Below are positions 35,622 to 45,471 of a DNA stretch of 64,000 nucleotides, piece after piece (position 1 is the stretch's first letter; the number at the start of each line of letters is the position of its first letter). The position numbers and the translations under genes were made by a program. Below the pieces are notes generated by a model that was not told where the DNA came from, did not search any database, and saw nothing but the letters and a program-made list of their open reading frames with translations. Location: contig OZ010793.1 in NCBI GenBank assembly GCA_963932465.1, positions 261,079,696 to 261,143,695 on the forward strand. Reading direction: 5' to 3'. The stretch is from Maratus speciosus (Eukaryota; Arthropoda; Arachnida; Araneae; Salticidae).

Positions 35622-37163
35622 CTAGCTAAAGCGCCCGACGTTGCCCGGAATTTGAAGAATGTTTGCTCTGAAAAATCAATTTCAAAATTTAACATACAAC
35701 ATAAAACAAACAATACAAAAAAGCAGTCGAAGTGTTTTACACATAAGCCGAATGAAAACCCAAAATAAAAATGTATAAATTTATATAACAGACGCAAAAG
35801 AATACAGCTATAAATGAACTTATTTCAATTCATCATTGTAGCACTAATGTTAAAATACGTTAATACTTCCATAATTGGGTTTTCATCATGCTTCAATGCG
35901 TTTTTTCATACTTATATGACGTTATACTATATTCACCACGCCCTTTATATTTCCAATATGACGTAATACCCCCCCCCCTTTTTTTTTAAATTCGTCAAAC
36001 TATTTATTTCATTACACTATGTGCAAATTACTTAAAAGATGAAGAAATATTTTAAAAGGTCTTAAATTACTTTAATACTTTTTAGTACTTTCAACTATAT
36101 ACATAGCCTTCGTCAGGGAATACAAAAATACTGTTATTAGCGTCTTATTTTCAAATTTCACGTACTTGGTGTCGAAAGGAGTGATTACTTCTTCATTCCT
36201 TTTACACCTTACTTCACCTTTTTAAATATTTTTTCATCTTTTAAGTAATTTGCACGTAGTGTAATTTTAAGTTTAACTTTTTAAAGATGAATTTAGCATT
36301 CTATTTATTTATTTGCTGATATCTATTTCATTTTCCTTTTTCACGGAGAAATCTTGAAAGAGAAAAGCTATGACGTAATAATCACTTTTATTTAAATTTT
36401 TCAAACTATTTATTTCATTTTCATTTTTCACGTGGAAATCTTAAAATAGAAAAGTTATGACGTAATATCCCCTTTTCTATTAACATAATCCCTTAAGCCA
36501 ATATTAGTTTTTGTTTTATTAAATTATCTCAATTCGTTGATTTTCTGTAAGCAAGTAAACCCCATTAGTTTACAATGTAAGTCTGTGGGAATTTGGCGAA
36601 ATATTAGAGATATCGCCAAGTTGATGTCACTTTAGACGACTAATTTTGGTCGCCAAGTTGGTGAAAACTTGGCGGCATTTGGCGACAGAACAGGGTCCCC
36701 CCTATGATAACCCCCCTTTTAGGTATGGAGATGCATCAAATGCTGTTCAATAAACAATGAGATGCGTTTCATTCGGGCGCTTCCCTTAAACAATTAACAA
36801 ATAATCGCGATTTCTGTGCCACGTACGATAGCTTAATATATATATATATAGAGAGAGATTTTAATTTTTCACGTGGTAAACTTGCAATAGAAAAGTAATT
36901 GTTGTGGTAAGAATTTTATTGTGGATTTTTAATTTTTCGCAACTGCTCTAACGAAAAATGTTTACATTTGATAGGAAATTGCTGTTAAATTGGTGGTTTT
37001 TTATTAATTAAAAATTAACTGTAAGTTAGTTCGATTCCGGATTACTTTAGTTGCCTTGGCCGTGTTTTAATACACCTGTACGTAACATTTCACAATTCTC
37101 GCTTCCAAACTGTGGATTTGTATAGCATTACAGACAGACAAATTTTCATTTTTATATATTAGA
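35622..37163 (-). mobile_element. Non-autonomous Helitron, 1542 bp
   Basis: On the minus strand it begins TCTAATATATAAAAATGAAA, with TCTGTCTGT shortly after and A as the 5' flank. It ends CGGGCGCTTTAGCTAG at 35622, followed by T. A degenerate hairpin (CCG..GGCAACG..CGG type) precedes the 3' end. A TCTAWATATAAAAATG start with TGTCTGTCTGT is widespread among arthropod Helitrons. The interior has repeated 'ttttcacgtgg.aa' and 'tgacgtaata' phrases, a poly(C)-poly(T) tract at about 35969-35989 and a TA/GA microsatellite at about 36835-36857. No coding capacity. Confidence 0.78.
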
Positions 37164-37540
37164 TATACGAATTTTCATGCGTTTACCTGGATTTATGCTG
37201 CATCAAGTCATGAATGAACAAACTTACTAACCGAGCTACTTTTATGTCCCACTGTGACGTCACATGAATATTGTCCATAAAATATCGTTTTAAATGTATC
37301 GTTTTAGTGCATGGCATAATTTTCACCATTAAATGCGTTTCGCGTGTCATGATTCAATGATTTTAAGGTTTTCTATCTTTTTTTTTTTATGTTCTAAATT
37401 TGAAATATTAAAAAAGTAATACATTAAATTGTTATAAATTTTAATGGCATTTCTATAAACCGGAAACAAAATTTTTTCATTACTGTAGATGAGAAAGAGA
37501 AAATAGGAAAATGATGTCATTTTTTCATTAGAATTGAAAA

Positions 37541-37554
37541 GAAAACAAAGGAGG
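37541..37554. repeat. SINE target-site duplication, left copy
   Basis: GAAAACAAAGGAGG here is repeated exactly at 37797-37810, on the other side of the SINE. Confidence 0.95.
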
Positions 37555-37796
37555 GTTGGGTTGGGTTGATTGTTGACGGCCAATTATCTACACGAGGGAT
37601 ATAGGCCCGAGGGGGGAGTGCCTTCCGTGGAGGTCTTTCTAAGGGAACCTAATCCGTATTAACGCATGGAAATCCACGGTTCGAAGAAAACCACGAAAAC
37701 TCCGAACGATTAGGCCGACGGGCGCGATTGGGTTCGAACCCAGCACTTCCCGTCTACCAGTTTCGAGAGCAGAACCTCTCAGCCACTGGTGGGGCC
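37555..37796 (-). mobile_element. tRNA-derived SINE, 242 bp
   Basis: On the minus strand the 5' end (from 37796) reads like a tRNA: an A-box-like GTGGCTGAGAGG about 10 bases in and a B box GGTTCGAACCC centred near 37736. The body then has 'cgtggttttcttcgaaccgt', 'ggattaggttcccttagaaa' and 'cctccacggaaggcac' blocks and ends in a short AACCC repeat (plus strand gggttgggttgggttg, about 37555-37570). A perfect 14-bp target duplication surrounds it, so it is young. The A and B boxes would form an internal RNA polymerase III promoter. The tRNA portion has extra bases between the boxes, resembling a serine- or leucine-type arm, but I do not assign an isotype. It needs a partner LINE for movement; whether that is the LINE seen here is unknown. 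Confidence 0.9.
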
Positions 37797-37810
37797 GAAA
37801 ACAAAGGAGG
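37797..37810. repeat. SINE target-site duplication, right copy
   Basis: GAAAACAAAGGAGG, identical to 37541-37554. Confidence 0.95.
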
Positions 37811-38176
37811 AAATTTTAACTTTCATTCATATGAGTACTTACATTCAAGTTGTACAATTATTATTTCATATATTCTGGAACTCGCTATTTATATATTCTC
37901 GATATAATATATCGCTATTTCTTCTTATATTTTTATTTGATTACTATAACATTTCCGGGTAAAATACCAATCGACATTATATTTTAACCCCTTGAGGGGC
38001 AAGTAATTGTGTTTCTGTAATGTCGAATTCGCACCAGAATCTGCAAAAAGATTTATTGCAAAATAAGGAAAAGCAATTTTCCGACTTGTTTCGACCAAAG
38101 TTAGAAAGATGAGATTTAATAAAATTTTTCTGGTGCAAATCTTCATTAATCGTAGGTGGGATAAAATATATCCCAA

Positions 38177-38470
38177 TGTTAATTAAAGCGTTCAAAAAGG
38201 ATGTTATTTTAACAACCCAGCTTTCAGAATATAATGCGGACGCCAATTATGTATTTATGAACTTAAAATGTACATAAAGAAGTCAATTAACTTCTCAAAA
38301 CAAAAATAATTTATTTACCGGTAAAGCTTTTTACCTTCTTCCATAAAAATATTCAAACAATAATAAACAATACAATTTCTGATTCACTTTACATCATATA
38401 TAAAAGGTATCACGAGAATAAAGATGAGAGGATAATAACAAATAAATAAACATGGACAATAGATTTAACA
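38177..38470 (-). repeat. BEL 3' LTR
   Basis: The 294-bp repeat runs TGTTAATTAAAG to GATTTAACA on the plus strand, so TG...CA in either orientation. In element orientation it has a TATATA motif about 75 bases in (plus 38395-38402) and an AATAAA about 150 bases in (plus about 38310-38316), possible promoter and polyadenylation signals. Confidence 0.93.
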
Positions 38471-38484
38471 TCCTCCCACCTTTT
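38471..38484 (-). other. BEL polypurine tract
   Basis: On the minus strand AAAAGGTGGGAGGA directly abuts the 3' LTR. That is the expected site and composition for the plus-strand primer of an LTR retrotransposon. Confidence 0.85.
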
Positions 38485-38540
38485 GATTATATATTATAAT
38501 CAAAACTTCACATTAAATAAATACAACATTTACATAAACA

Positions 38541-38870
38541 TCATAAATCGAGTCTTTCTGGAACCTTTATCATTCTACCAGATCTCGTCTTTTTAATTTG
38601 CGATTCGTCTTTTGCAGGCTCAACCTGATTTTCCTTCAAAGTTGGTTCAGGAAAATTGTTTTCAGTAAAATCCACTGATGACACTTCCAGAGGGTAAATT
38701 CTTTGAATAGGCCGAATCATCTGCGAATGAGACGTTTGTAACTTCAAAAGACGAACTTTTCCGTCTTTGCCCCGAATGAGCTCTGTAACCCGTCCTAAGG
38801 GCCAATTGATTCTTTTCTTGTTATCTGCTCCCACCAAGACTATATCTCCTACAGCAATTGAACGTTGCAA
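38541..38870 (-). CDS. BEL pol C-terminal fragment (DUF5641-like)
   Basis: About 109 residues with 'VGDIVLVGADNKKRINWPLG', RVTELIRGKDGKVRLLKLQT and a basic, proline-containing tail. This is the small C-terminal domain that follows the integrase core in BEL/Pao polyproteins. It is in the same frame as the large pol frame and separated from it only by a TAA near 38889; the apparent start at 38870 is a TTG, so it is not an independent gene. In an intact element it would be the end of pol. It probably helps the integrase bind DNA or chromatin, but that is inference. Confidence 0.88.
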   Translation of the reverse strand: MQRSIAVGDIVLVGADNKKRINWPLGRVTELIRGKDGKVRLLKLQTSHSQMIRPIQRIYPLEVSSVDFTENNFPEPTLKENQVEPAKDESQIKKTRSGRMIKVPERLDL

Positions 38871-38888
38871 TCTTCTCCTATTTGGTCG

Positions 38889-41800
38889 TTAGATAAGGAG
38901 ACCCAAATATTCTAATCTAAATCGATTTCTGAGCTCTTTTTGCAGTTCTTGCCTATATTTAAGTCTTTTAGTGAGAGAAACTTCCTCAACCGCATCAACG
39001 TCTGGTAAACCACATTCATGAATATCTTTCAGAAACATGTCCGGTGATATGGGTTTGATGGACTCCTTCTCAGACATGTTAGTTAGTGGTCGCGAATTTA
39101 TAATACTTTCGCAGTCAGCTAATACAGTTATCATCTCTTCATAGTTCAAACAGGCTTTTCCTAAGACTCTTTTTAATAGATCTTTCATCAATCTGATGAG
39201 CCTCTCCCACCATCTGCCCCACCAAGCAGCAGTCGGAGGGTTGAATTTCCATTTGAAAGAATTTATTGCTCCATACTTCTGTATGCGATTCCAGTTCAAT
39301 CTTTTTAAAAAATTGGATGCACCAACAAAATTGGAACCGTTGTCGCAATATATAACGGAACATCTTCCTCTACGAGATACAAATCTTCGCAAAGCCATTA
39401 AAAATGACTCTGTAGAAGCTGAAGTCACAAGCTCCAAATGCACAGCTCTGTAGATGGCACATGTAAATAAGATAACCCAACTCTTCTGTTTATTTTTAAG
39501 AAACAAAGGGCCAGCCAGATCAATGCCGATAATCTGAAATACAGCTGCATCTTTCACTCGATTTTCTGGCAGAGAAACTGGATAAGATTCTAAATTCTTC
39601 GAATTAAATCTTTTACAAATGGAACATTTTGATAGAACAGAGCTCACAGTTCTTCTTCCATTCAAAATCCAGTATTTTTCTCTAAGCAAATTCAGAAGAA
39701 TCTGAGGACCTGCATGACAATTTTTGAGGTGGTAATGTAAAATTAATCGTTTGACAACTTCATGATTTGAAGGAACAACCATAGGTGTGAGGAAATCCAT
39801 ATTGTCTTGTCTATACGTAATCTTAGTCTTTACACTTATTATGTCTTGTTCATCCTTAAACGTCTCCAGAGTTTTCAATCTCCCCTCACTTTCATGGGAA
39901 AAACATTCCTTTTGTATCATCCAAATTATCTTCGTTTCTGCTCTCTTAAATTCAAGATTCGTCAATTCTCTTTTGATCTGTTCCTTTGGATTAGAAGAAT
40001 TATATCTGAAACGAAGTATCCAACCAACAAGACGTACGATTTTCTCATAACTGGAAAAATACTGGTAGTACCAGCTTTTCTCTGGACTTTCATCAACATT
40101 TACCAGTAATTTTGTAGACTTCAATTTTTCTTTTTCAATTTCTTCTTCGTTTATGTCTTGGCACTTGAAATCCATATATTTATAATATTCTTTAGAATCT
40201 TTAAGCCAAGATGGACCCTCCCACCATTTGAGAGATACCAGCTGTCTTGCTTTACATCCTCTAGATGGCAGATCTGCTGGATTCATTTCACCAGGTATAT
40301 GTTTCCATAAAACAGGATCAGTCAAATTTTTTATTTCTTGAACTCTGTTTCTAACAAAAACAGACCAGTTTTCTTTCCTGGATATCCATGCAAGCACTGT
40401 TGTGGAATCGCTCCAAAAATATCTTTCTATATCTTCCCAGCCCATAGCGTCAGTTACTGATTTAGCCAATCTAGCACCAATCAAAGCAGCTAAAAGTTCC
40501 ATTCTAGGTATAGTTCCACATTTTAAAGGACCTATGCGGGATTTCGCTGCAAGAAGGAATAACTCTACACGATCTTTAGTTGCTATCCTCAAAAATATAA
40601 CAGCAGCATACGCATACTGACTTGCATCACAAAATGTGTGAAGAGTACAACCTTTTAAATTATCTGGGGTGAACTGAATATATCTAGGAATCTGAATTTC
40701 TTGTAAACAATTTAATTCATGAAACCATTCAATAAATTCATTTTTTATATCACTAGTAACTTCTTCATCCCACGTGATTCCTTCTTTCCATGTTTTCTGT
40801 AACATCATCTTGGGACATATCATAACTGGAGCAGTAAAACCAATTGGATCAAAAACTTTATGTGCAACTGATAGCATGATTCTTTTTGTTATTTTTTCTA
40901 TATTTATATCTTTCGTCCAGCTTACGTTAACTTTTAAAACGTCTAGAAGTCTGTTCCATTGTAATCCCAGTACAGCAGTTTCTTCGCTATTTTCGATATT
41001 GTTTCTTTCTTCTGTCTGTTCCCATCCTCTCAACTCAAATCCACCTTTAGCCATAAGAGATTTAGAATCAGTTATAAACCTTTCCAATTCTTCCTGTGTG
41101 TGGACACTAGCAACGACATTGTCAACATAAAAGCTTCTCAGCAATTGCTGTTTAAGATTGGGGTCGTATTCTTCATCGTTTTTAATGTGATATTCTATGA
41201 CGGAACCGAGAAGAGAAGGAGAGCTTTTGACTCCAAACACCACTCTAGTATGTCGAAACATTCTAATATTTCTTTCTTCTGGATTACTCCACCACAAGAA
41301 ACGCAAATAGTCCCGATCTTCTTTACGAATAGCTATTTGTAAAAATGCTTTCTTGATATCAGCTACAACACCAAATTTATTTTTTCTAAATCGTAAGAGA
41401 ATGTCAGGAATTAATTCAATAAGGTTTGGCCCACAATGCAAACATTGATTCAAAGATGGATGGTTCTGCATTCTAGCTGATGCGTCAAACACTGGACGAA
41501 TGGGAGTTGTACTGCTCTCTTTTATTACTGGTCGATGAGGTAAATAATTTCCATAAAGGTTCATTTCAGCCTGTGGAATTTCCTCTATAATTTGATCATC
41601 AAGCCACCCTAAAAGTACTTTTTCATACCTTTGATAAATGTTATCGGAAAGCAACTTGTTTGTAACGTTACTCAATCTTTTCTTGGCTAAACTCAAATTA
41701 TCAGGTAAAGGTGGTGTATCTTCTGACCATGGCAAAGAAACTTCATAACGATTATCTTCATTCATTTTTACTGTCTGTAAAAAATGCTCTTTAACCTGAC

Positions 41801-42917
41801 GATCAATCTCCATTTTAGATTGTTTTTCAATCGGATCATTTATTCCAAGCAAATCCAATTTCCATAAATCAGCAATCTCTGCTTCCTTTACAAACATAGA
41901 CGTAACTGACAAAGCTAAATTTTCTTTAGACGCATTATCTTGAGGCACTTTTCCCATTAAGGTCCAACCTAAAAATGTTTCCAGTGCTACTAATCCCGAC
42001 GAGAGTATTTCTCTACGACCTGTCAGTAATTTTCCCATTACATCAGCTCCAATCAATATTTGAATAGATTCTGGAGTTTCACCAACATCCGTCAAAGTGA
42101 TGCCTTTTTCCGATAATTCTTTAAACCAGGATCCTTTTCCTACTGGCATAACATTTTCACATATAATGTTTTGATCCAAAACCTCAAAATTACATTTAAA
42201 ATTTTCTTTCAAATCGCTTAATCTTACCTTGTAGTAATGATGATTATAATCCTTTGTTATGACTCCGCCAAAAAGGGAATGAGAAACTTTTTCTTCTCGA
42301 AGAGGTAAATACTTCATTTCTTCGGCTAAATGTTTTAAAATATACGATCTCTGAGAACCTGAGTCCAAAATTAGTCTAACATCTTTCTTTTTGTTTTCGG
42401 AAAATATTTTTGCCTTTATCGTCTGAAGGAACACTTTAGGATTTCTATTGAAATTGGCCATATTTACTTCTTTTCCAGGCGACTTTTCTGTGTCTTCCTC
42501 TTTCTTTTCATTCAGCTTATTCTTATCGAGCGTTTGACACATCACAGACGCATGTCTTTTATCACAAAAGAAACACTTCAAGATAGCTCTACATTGCTTC
42601 GTTGTGTGACCTGTTGCCAAACATAAAAAACAACATCTTTTGTCCTTCAATATATTCTGCTTTTCATTAAAACTCATCTTCCGTGCCGAAAAGCATTCTG
42701 AACTCAGATGTCTTCCTTTGCAAAAAACGCAAATTTTCCTTAAATCTGGTCTTGAAGAAGTTGTTAATAAAGTAGCAGCAGTTGGTAAATATTTAGTACC
42801 ATCGTTGTGACTTTTGTTTTTTCTAAAGATCGCGTCATCTTTTCTCGCTAAACCAAAACCTGTCACTGCCAAATTAATTCTTTCATCTCCTTCAACTTCA
42901 GATTTGAGAAACGCCAT
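38889..42917 (-). CDS. BEL/Pao pol polyprotein (zinc knuckles, protease, RT, RNase H, integrase)
   Basis: This is a 1342-residue frame. Domains in order, with approximate residues: two CCHC-like knuckles at about 60-125 (CVFCKGRHLSSEC and CCFLCLATGHTTKQC, with further Cys/His); an aspartic protease with LILDSGSQRSYI at about 183; a reverse transcriptase with VVADIKKAFLQIAI at about 512 and the active-site FYVDNV at about 596 (YVDN instead of YVDD); RNase H beginning HTFCDASQYAYAAV at about 760; an integrase zinc-binding HYHLKNCH...CSICKRF at about 1058-1098; and the integrase core with IGIDLAGP (about 1132), IYCDNGSNF (about 1190) and the WWERL glutamate (about 1237). All key residues I looked for are present. 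Translation probably starts upstream in gag; the ATG at 42917 is simply the first after the frame change. It ends at a premature stop, losing the C-terminal domain at 38541-38870. Confidence 0.95.
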   Translation of the reverse strand: MAFLKSEVEGDERINLAVTGFGLARKDDAIFRKNKSHNDGTKYLPTAATLLTTSSRPDLRKICVFCKGRHLSSECFSARKMSFNEKQNILKDKRCCFLCLATGHTTKQCRAILKCFFCDKRHASVMCQTLDKNKLNEKKEEDTEKSPGKEVNMANFNRNPKVFLQTIKAKIFSENKKKDVRLILDSGSQRSYILKHLAEEMKYLPLREEKVSHSLFGGVITKDYNHHYYKVRLSDLKENFKCNFEVLDQNIICENVMPVGKGSWFKELSEKGITLTDVGETPESIQILIGADVMGKLLTGRREILSSGLVALETFLGWTLMGKVPQDNASKENLALSVTSMFVKEAEIADLWKLDLLGINDPIEKQSKMEIDRQVKEHFLQTVKMNEDNRYEVSLPWSEDTPPLPDNLSLAKKRLSNVTNKLLSDNIYQRYEKVLLGWLDDQIIEEIPQAEMNLYGNYLPHRPVIKESSTTPIRPVFDASARMQNHPSLNQCLHCGPNLIELIPDILLRFRKNKFGVVADIKKAFLQIAIRKEDRDYLRFLWWSNPEERNIRMFRHTRVVFGVKSSPSLLGSVIEYHIKNDEEYDPNLKQQLLRSFYVDNVVASVHTQEELERFITDSKSLMAKGGFELRGWEQTEERNNIENSEETAVLGLQWNRLLDVLKVNVSWTKDINIEKITKRIMLSVAHKVFDPIGFTAPVMICPKMMLQKTWKEGITWDEEVTSDIKNEFIEWFHELNCLQEIQIPRYIQFTPDNLKGCTLHTFCDASQYAYAAVIFLRIATKDRVELFLLAAKSRIGPLKCGTIPRMELLAALIGARLAKSVTDAMGWEDIERYFWSDSTTVLAWISRKENWSVFVRNRVQEIKNLTDPVLWKHIPGEMNPADLPSRGCKARQLVSLKWWEGPSWLKDSKEYYKYMDFKCQDINEEEIEKEKLKSTKLLVNVDESPEKSWYYQYFSSYEKIVRLVGWILRFRYNSSNPKEQIKRELTNLEFKRAETKIIWMIQKECFSHESEGRLKTLETFKDEQDIISVKTKITYRQDNMDFLTPMVVPSNHEVVKRLILHYHLKNCHAGPQILLNLLREKYWILNGRRTVSSVLSKCSICKRFNSKNLESYPVSLPENRVKDAAVFQIIGIDLAGPLFLKNKQKSWVILFTCAIYRAVHLELVTSASTESFLMALRRFVSRRGRCSVIYCDNGSNFVGASNFLKRLNWNRIQKYGAINSFKWKFNPPTAAWWGRWWERLIRLMKDLLKRVLGKACLNYEEMITVLADCESIINSRPLTNMSEKESIKPISPDMFLKDIHECGLPDVDAVEEVSLTKRLKYRQELQKELRNRFRLEYLGLLI

Positions 42918-42925
42918 TAAATTAT

Positions 42926-43828
42926 CTAGGCGGGGCGCTCTTTTGCATCAGAACTAACCGAATTCGTATGTGTTCGATTCCACGCTTTCAAAAATTCAGC
43001 AGTAAAACAAGATTCTACCATTGGATATAATATTGAAGCACATTTATCCGTTGTGACACCTAACGTCTCAAGAGCTCGTAAATACAACTCAAGTTTATCA
43101 TACAATGATGTAATAGAAAATTTTCCTTTTGATTGCACAGAAATAATTAATTTTAATAATTCTCGCACATACACTTCAACCAAAAGATCTTCCCTACCGA
43201 AACGAGCCTTAAGACTCTCTATAGCTTTGGCATAGTTAGCGCCAGTTGGCGGAAAACTATCAACAACTTCTCGCGCTCTAGATCCAGTGATAGTTGCTTG
43301 GATCAAATACTGGAATTTATTTTCTGGCGCAATATCTTGATCATTGTGAATCTGTTCAAACTGGCTCCAAAATGGCAACCATTCCTTTAAATCACCATCA
43401 AATTGGCGAAATTCCAACTTGGGCAACGTAAATTTCTTTTTAGAATTATTAGTTTCGTAATCATTTGAAATGTACTCACATTGCATTTGTCCCTGTGACT
43501 GAATCTTTGCTAATTCTAATTGATGATTTAATTCCAACTTTTTTAACTCTACTGCTTGATCTAACTTTTCCTTTAATTCTAGCTTTTTTAACTCTTGATC
43601 CGACTTCTCCTTTTCTAACTTCTTAGCCTCGTTTTCTTTTTCCTTTCTCTCAGCAACAGCATTGAATAAAATTTCTTGTACAAAAGCGGGATCCTGTTTA
43701 TATTCATTACTATTCAAAATAATTTCCTTTAGTGTCCCAATCGTATAATCTTGCGGGATTGTTTCCCCAAGCTCTTCTACCACGAACTTTAAGTCGACCT
43801 TTTTAAAATTTTTAACGGCTTGAAACAT
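42926..43828 (-). CDS. BEL gag-like protein (DUF1759)
   Basis: This is a 300-residue frame starting 50 bases inside the 5' LTR, the expected distance for a BEL leader. Residues 1-55 form a small N-terminal domain (KKVDLKFVVEELGE). Residues about 55-115 are a charged K/E/L coiled coil, likely for self-assembly. About 130-290 is the DUF1759 capsid-like domain with LPKLEFRQFDGDLKEWLPFW, 'NKFQYLIQATITGSRA' and 'IESLKARFGREDLLVEVYV'. It ends at a TAG where the reading continues in another frame into pol; in relatives gag and pol form a single frame. A one-base change in or near the C-rich stretch at about 42928-42937 would explain it. Whether this is mutation or a programmed shift cannot be told from one copy, but the lack of a slippery heptamer favours mutation. 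Confidence 0.92.
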   Translation of the reverse strand: MFQAVKNFKKVDLKFVVEELGETIPQDYTIGTLKEIILNSNEYKQDPAFVQEILFNAVAERKEKENEAKKLEKEKSDQELKKLELKEKLDQAVELKKLELNHQLELAKIQSQGQMQCEYISNDYETNNSKKKFTLPKLEFRQFDGDLKEWLPFWSQFEQIHNDQDIAPENKFQYLIQATITGSRAREVVDSFPPTGANYAKAIESLKARFGREDLLVEVYVRELLKLIISVQSKGKFSITSLYDKLELYLRALETLGVTTDKCASILYPMVESCFTAEFLKAWNRTHTNSVSSDAKERPA

Positions 43829-43852
43829 TTTGCTTCAAATAAATATTGTAAA

Positions 43853-43876
43853 ATGTCCTGTCGCGCCGGACATCAC
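43853..43876 (-). other. BEL primer-binding site candidate
   Basis: Just inside the 5' LTR the minus strand reads TGATGTCCGGCGCGACAGG. Its complement on the plus strand (tcctgtcgcgccggacatca) looks like the T-arm and acceptor 3' half of a tRNA ending in CA-rich bases. The tRNA identity is not determined. Confidence 0.6.
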
Positions 43877-43878
43877 AA

Positions 43879-44172
43879 TGTTAATTAAAGCGTTCAAAAA
43901 GGATGTTATTTTAACAACCCAGCTTTCAGAATATAATGCGGACGCCAATTATGTATTTATGAACTTAAAATGTACATAAAGAAGTCAATTAACTTCTCAA
44001 AACAAAAATAATTTATTTACCGGTAAAGCTTTTTACCTTCTTCCATAAAAATATTCAAACAATAATAAACAATACAATTTCTGATTCACGTTACATCATA
44101 TATAAAAGGTATCACGAGAATAAAGATGAGAGGATAATAACAAATAAATAAACATGGACAATAGATTTAACA
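43879..44172 (-). repeat. BEL 5' LTR
   Basis: Same 294-bp sequence as 38177-38470 with one substitution (GTT at 44090 in place of TTT). In element orientation this is the upstream LTR and would contain the promoter. Confidence 0.93.
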
Positions 44173-44195
44173 CCCACCGCCCCTCAAAGGGTTAA

Positions 44196-45471
44196 GAAAT
44201 AGGTTTACTTAATTTATTTTTCAGACCACAAAAAACATAAAATTATTTCATAAATAAAACTAAAATACTTATAAAGGTCGCCTTCTTGACTGATTGAAAT
44301 CTTATTCACGTAAGATGCTGTTAAAAACGGCTTTGGAAGTAATCTTTATTATAAAGGACAAACGTGTCCGTGCACTACGCTGACGTTGTTTTGAAGGTGG
44401 CACCACCAGACGATTGCCGTGTCCGATACATTGACGGTCAAATTGCACGAGAAATGAAAACAGCAACGATTGAGGGATTAAATTTAACTTGTACTGCATC
44501 CTTTTTTAAAAATTCTAACTATCGCACATTCTCAATTTTTACACCGTCGAAGAGGGGAAAAATGTACTTTCAAAGGTAATTAGTTTGAAAGCTGTATCAA
44601 AATTTATTTGAAAACTGTATCGCAATTTACTCATTTTTTATGGTTTTTAAAATAATTTTCAGGCATGACTTTTTTTAAAACTATATCGCGTGCAGGCGAT
44701 TACGAAAGATAACTTCGCTTGCAGTTGAATGACTATAAATAGCCCGCATTTGTTAATGATCAGAATGAAAAAGGCTTGTGTAAAGCATCATTTCTATTTT
44801 TCATTATAAAAATGATTTTTGGTATTGTTAGTGGGCATTCTAAAAAAACATTAAATGTAAAATAATCTATTAGAGTTTCCAAAAGAAATCTCCTATATTC
44901 TGCAAACCGGAAAGTCCACGCTTAACCTTTTATAACAAAAAAGAAGATGAAAAACGAGCTTTACGAGCAAATAACGAGCCAGAAAAACTAAACTTTCTGA
45001 AATAAAAATATTTTGAGCGCAGTGTTATTTTTATTGCACTTATTTATGGGCTAATACATTTGTGACGTAATTTCAAAACTGAAGGCAGGATAGACACCCC
45101 TTCCTGCTCCGAAGGAAAAAAAATCTACAGATACCGAGATTTAAAATAATATTAGACTTTATTTAATTGCATTGTGCAAATTGTGTTGTGGTTTTTATTA
45201 TTAATTGTGAGGTATATGTTAGATTAATTGTCTCGAAATGGAGGTAAATAAAGGCTACATGTAAACATTTATTTAGAAGAAACTCCCTAGTGTTATATCT
45301 AATATCAAAACAACCTAACAGCGAAAACTTATTTTTCTGTCCACTAAAATTGATCATCTACTAGCATTGCTTCACAAACAAACGCAGGAAGCCAGTCATT
45401 CCTTCCTCACATGGAATTTTTCAGAAAATGCATTGCCCCTGTTTCACAAGAGTGAGTGCAACACTATTTCC
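44196..45471. other. Non-coding stretch with a dispersed repeat
   Basis: About 44505-44640 carries the dispersed 'ctaactatcgcacattctca...acaccgtcg' repeat also seen near 6600, 13535, 49045 and 52075. No gene is supported. Confidence 0.45.

Larger units (their letters stand above)
38177..44172 (-). mobile_element. BEL/Pao LTR retrotransposon, 5996 bp, nearly complete
   Basis: Two 294-bp LTRs bound an interior with a gag-like frame, a long pol frame and a C-terminal integrase fragment, all on the minus strand. By eye the LTRs differ at one base (38388 against 44090), so insertion was recent. The flanks are CCCAA on the left and CCCAC on the right, that is a CCCA duplication one base off the TG/CA edges, consistent with the 4-6 bp of the family. 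Defects are one frame change between gag and pol near 42925 and one stop near 38889. The purine tract and primer site are both visible. It inserted into a TTAA MITE. Confidence 0.95.
37984..44195. mobile_element. TTAA MITE split by the BEL retrotransposon
   Basis: The left end TTAACCCCTTGAGGGGC and the right end, reversed, TTAACCCTTTGAGGGGC are inverted repeats with TTAA at 37984-37987 and 44192-44195. Removing the 5996-bp BEL element leaves about 212-216 bp, the size of the other TTAA MITEs here. CACCAG lies 48 bases from the left end and CTGGTG at 38130-38135, about 60 bases from the right end after removal, as in the relatives at 14583, 55236 and 63686. Confidence 0.87.

Noticed and set aside
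37720..37796. A functional tRNA gene on the minus strand
   Set aside because: The A- and B-box motifs are present, but the arms do not fold cleanly and the sequence is the head of a 242-bp SINE with a target duplication.
39139..41342. Several frames of 72-118 residues on either strand within the BEL pol gene
   Set aside because: They are shadows of the 1342-residue pol frame with no homology of their own.
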